DNA of 5,567 nucleotides, from assembly GCA_026389675.1 (NCBI GenBank), contig JAPLHJ010000200.1, positions 1-5,567 of the forward strand. The letters are read 5' to 3'. The stretch comes from Chloroflexota bacterium. Lineage in GTDB: Bacteria > Chloroflexota > Dehalococcoidia > GIF9 > UBA5629. Each line of letters opens with the position of its first letter. The stretch's first letter is position 1. The notes under the pieces were generated by a model that searched no databases, was not told the DNA's origin, and worked only from the letters and a program-made list of their open reading frames with translations. The translations under genes were made by a program, and so were the position numbers. Positions 5,003 to 5,567 of this stretch are shown here, piece by piece.

Positions 5003-5567
5003 CTATCTTCCTTCGGCCCAGGATTCCTCGCGCGGGTCTGAGCCGCCTACCAGGCTACCGGTGTGGGGGTCCCTGATAATGGCATTGGCTGCGCCGTATT
5101 TATTGTCCCAGGTCCCTCCTATCTCGACCTTGTATCCCATCGCTTCGAGCTGCTTGCCGACCGTGTTATAGAGGGGTAATTCGAGGCCGATGGTGCCGGG
5201 TTTATAAACATTGGGGGCGAATGAATCGGGGAAATTGAAGGACTGGAAGCGGGGTGCGTTGATGGCCGCCTGAGGGTCCATGCCGAATACCACGATATTA
5301 AGAAATACCTGCAGGTTGGTCTGGGTTTGTGTGTCCCCGCCGGGCGTGCCGAAGCTCATGAAGAGTTCTCCGTCCTTGATTGCCATGGGGGCGTTGGGGG
5401 TAATGCGCGGCCTCTTGCCCGGCTGCAGGGAGTCGACATTCTTCGGGTCGAGCCGGAACTGGTTCATGCGGTTGCCCAGTGTTAGTCCCGTGCCCGGCAC
5501 CATGGGCGTCTGGGGAAAATCGCTGGGCGTCAGCGTCACGGCGTTACCTTTTGAGTCGATTATGCAA
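5003..5567 (-). CDS. ggt: Gamma-glutamyltranspeptidase-family protein, C-terminal part (5' end outside window)
   Basis: The visible 187 residues match the small-subunit end of gamma-glutamyltranspeptidases, Ntn hydrolases that cleave themselves and then hydrolyse or transfer gamma-glutamyl groups, as from glutathione, usually outside the cytoplasmic membrane. The frame is open to the right edge and begins with IIDSKGNAVTLTPS, the strand that follows the nucleophile. Further family segments are PGTGLTLGNRM, PGKRPRITPNAPM, the oxyanion-region FGTPGGDTQTQ, FGMDPQAAINAPRF, and the terminal GGSDPREESWAEGR. The catalytic Thr, expected a few residues before IIDSKG, and any signal peptide are outside the window, so activity cannot be judged. 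An internal GTG at 5539 is not the start, since the homologous sequence continues upstream. Many members are annotated as acyltransferases or acylases of the same fold, so substrate is uncertain. Confidence 0.92.
   Translation of the reverse strand, partial: CIIDSKGNAVTLTPSDFPQTPMVPGTGLTLGNRMNQFRLDPKNVDSLQPGKRPRITPNAPMAIKDGELFMSFGTPGGDTQTQTNLQVFLNIVVFGMDPQAAINAPRFQSFNFPDSFAPNVYKPGTIGLELPLYNTVGKQLEAMGYKVEIGGTWDNKYGAANAIIRDPHTGSLVGGSDPREESWAEGR

Noticed and set aside
5003..5567. Truncated or pseudogene form of gamma-glutamyltranspeptidase
   Set aside because: The frame is intact to the window edge and conserved family sequence continues before the internal GTG, so the missing part is simply outside the window.

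Overview
This 5.6-kb window looks like part of the chromosome of a GC-rich bacterium (well over half G+C by eye). A Hox/Hnd/Nuo-type flavin and iron-sulfur electron-transfer operon together with short palindromic intergenic repeats suggests an anaerobe, perhaps from Chloroflexota or a deltaproteobacterial-type lineage. That placement is a guess, because the window holds no taxonomic marker gene.

Left part (1-2344, minus strand): a three-gene operon encodes the soluble NADH-oxidising (diaphorase) module of the complex I / NAD-hydrogenase / formate dehydrogenase superfamily. In transcription order these are a stand-alone NuoG-N-terminal/HoxU-like iron-sulfur protein, a NuoE-like [2Fe-2S] subunit, and a NuoF-like FMN/NADH-binding subunit cut by the left edge. 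The three together could carry electrons between NAD(P)H, through FMN and several FeS clusters, to a catalytic partner that is not visible here. A candidate promoter lies just upstream of the first gene. The HoxU-like protein has Asp where the His-Cys3 cluster motif normally has its second Cys.

Middle (2477-3135): an EmrE-like small multidrug resistance transporter on the minus strand is separated from a plus-strand glycerate 2-kinase by a 338-bp region. This region holds two back-to-back candidate promoters and a 201-bp palindromic/tandem repeat block (2.2 copies of a 72-bp unit, with ends of the GTCATTGCGA / TCGCGATGAC type). The block would lie in the 5' leader of the kinase mRNA and runs to within 3 bp of its TTG start codon.

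Right part (3136-5567): the glycerate 2-kinase (MOFRL/GckA family) runs rightward. It overlaps by 18 bp, tail to tail, a GNAT acetyltransferase on the minus strand. Just upstream of the acetyltransferase, on the same strand, is the C-terminal part of a gamma-glutamyltranspeptidase-family protein cut by the right edge. These last genes are ordinary housekeeping or accessory functions with no evident link to the electron-transfer operon. I found no RNA genes, CRISPR arrays, transposase genes or convincing rho-independent terminators. The window does not reveal a clearly new system; the points most worth checking are the altered cluster motif and the repeat-built leader.
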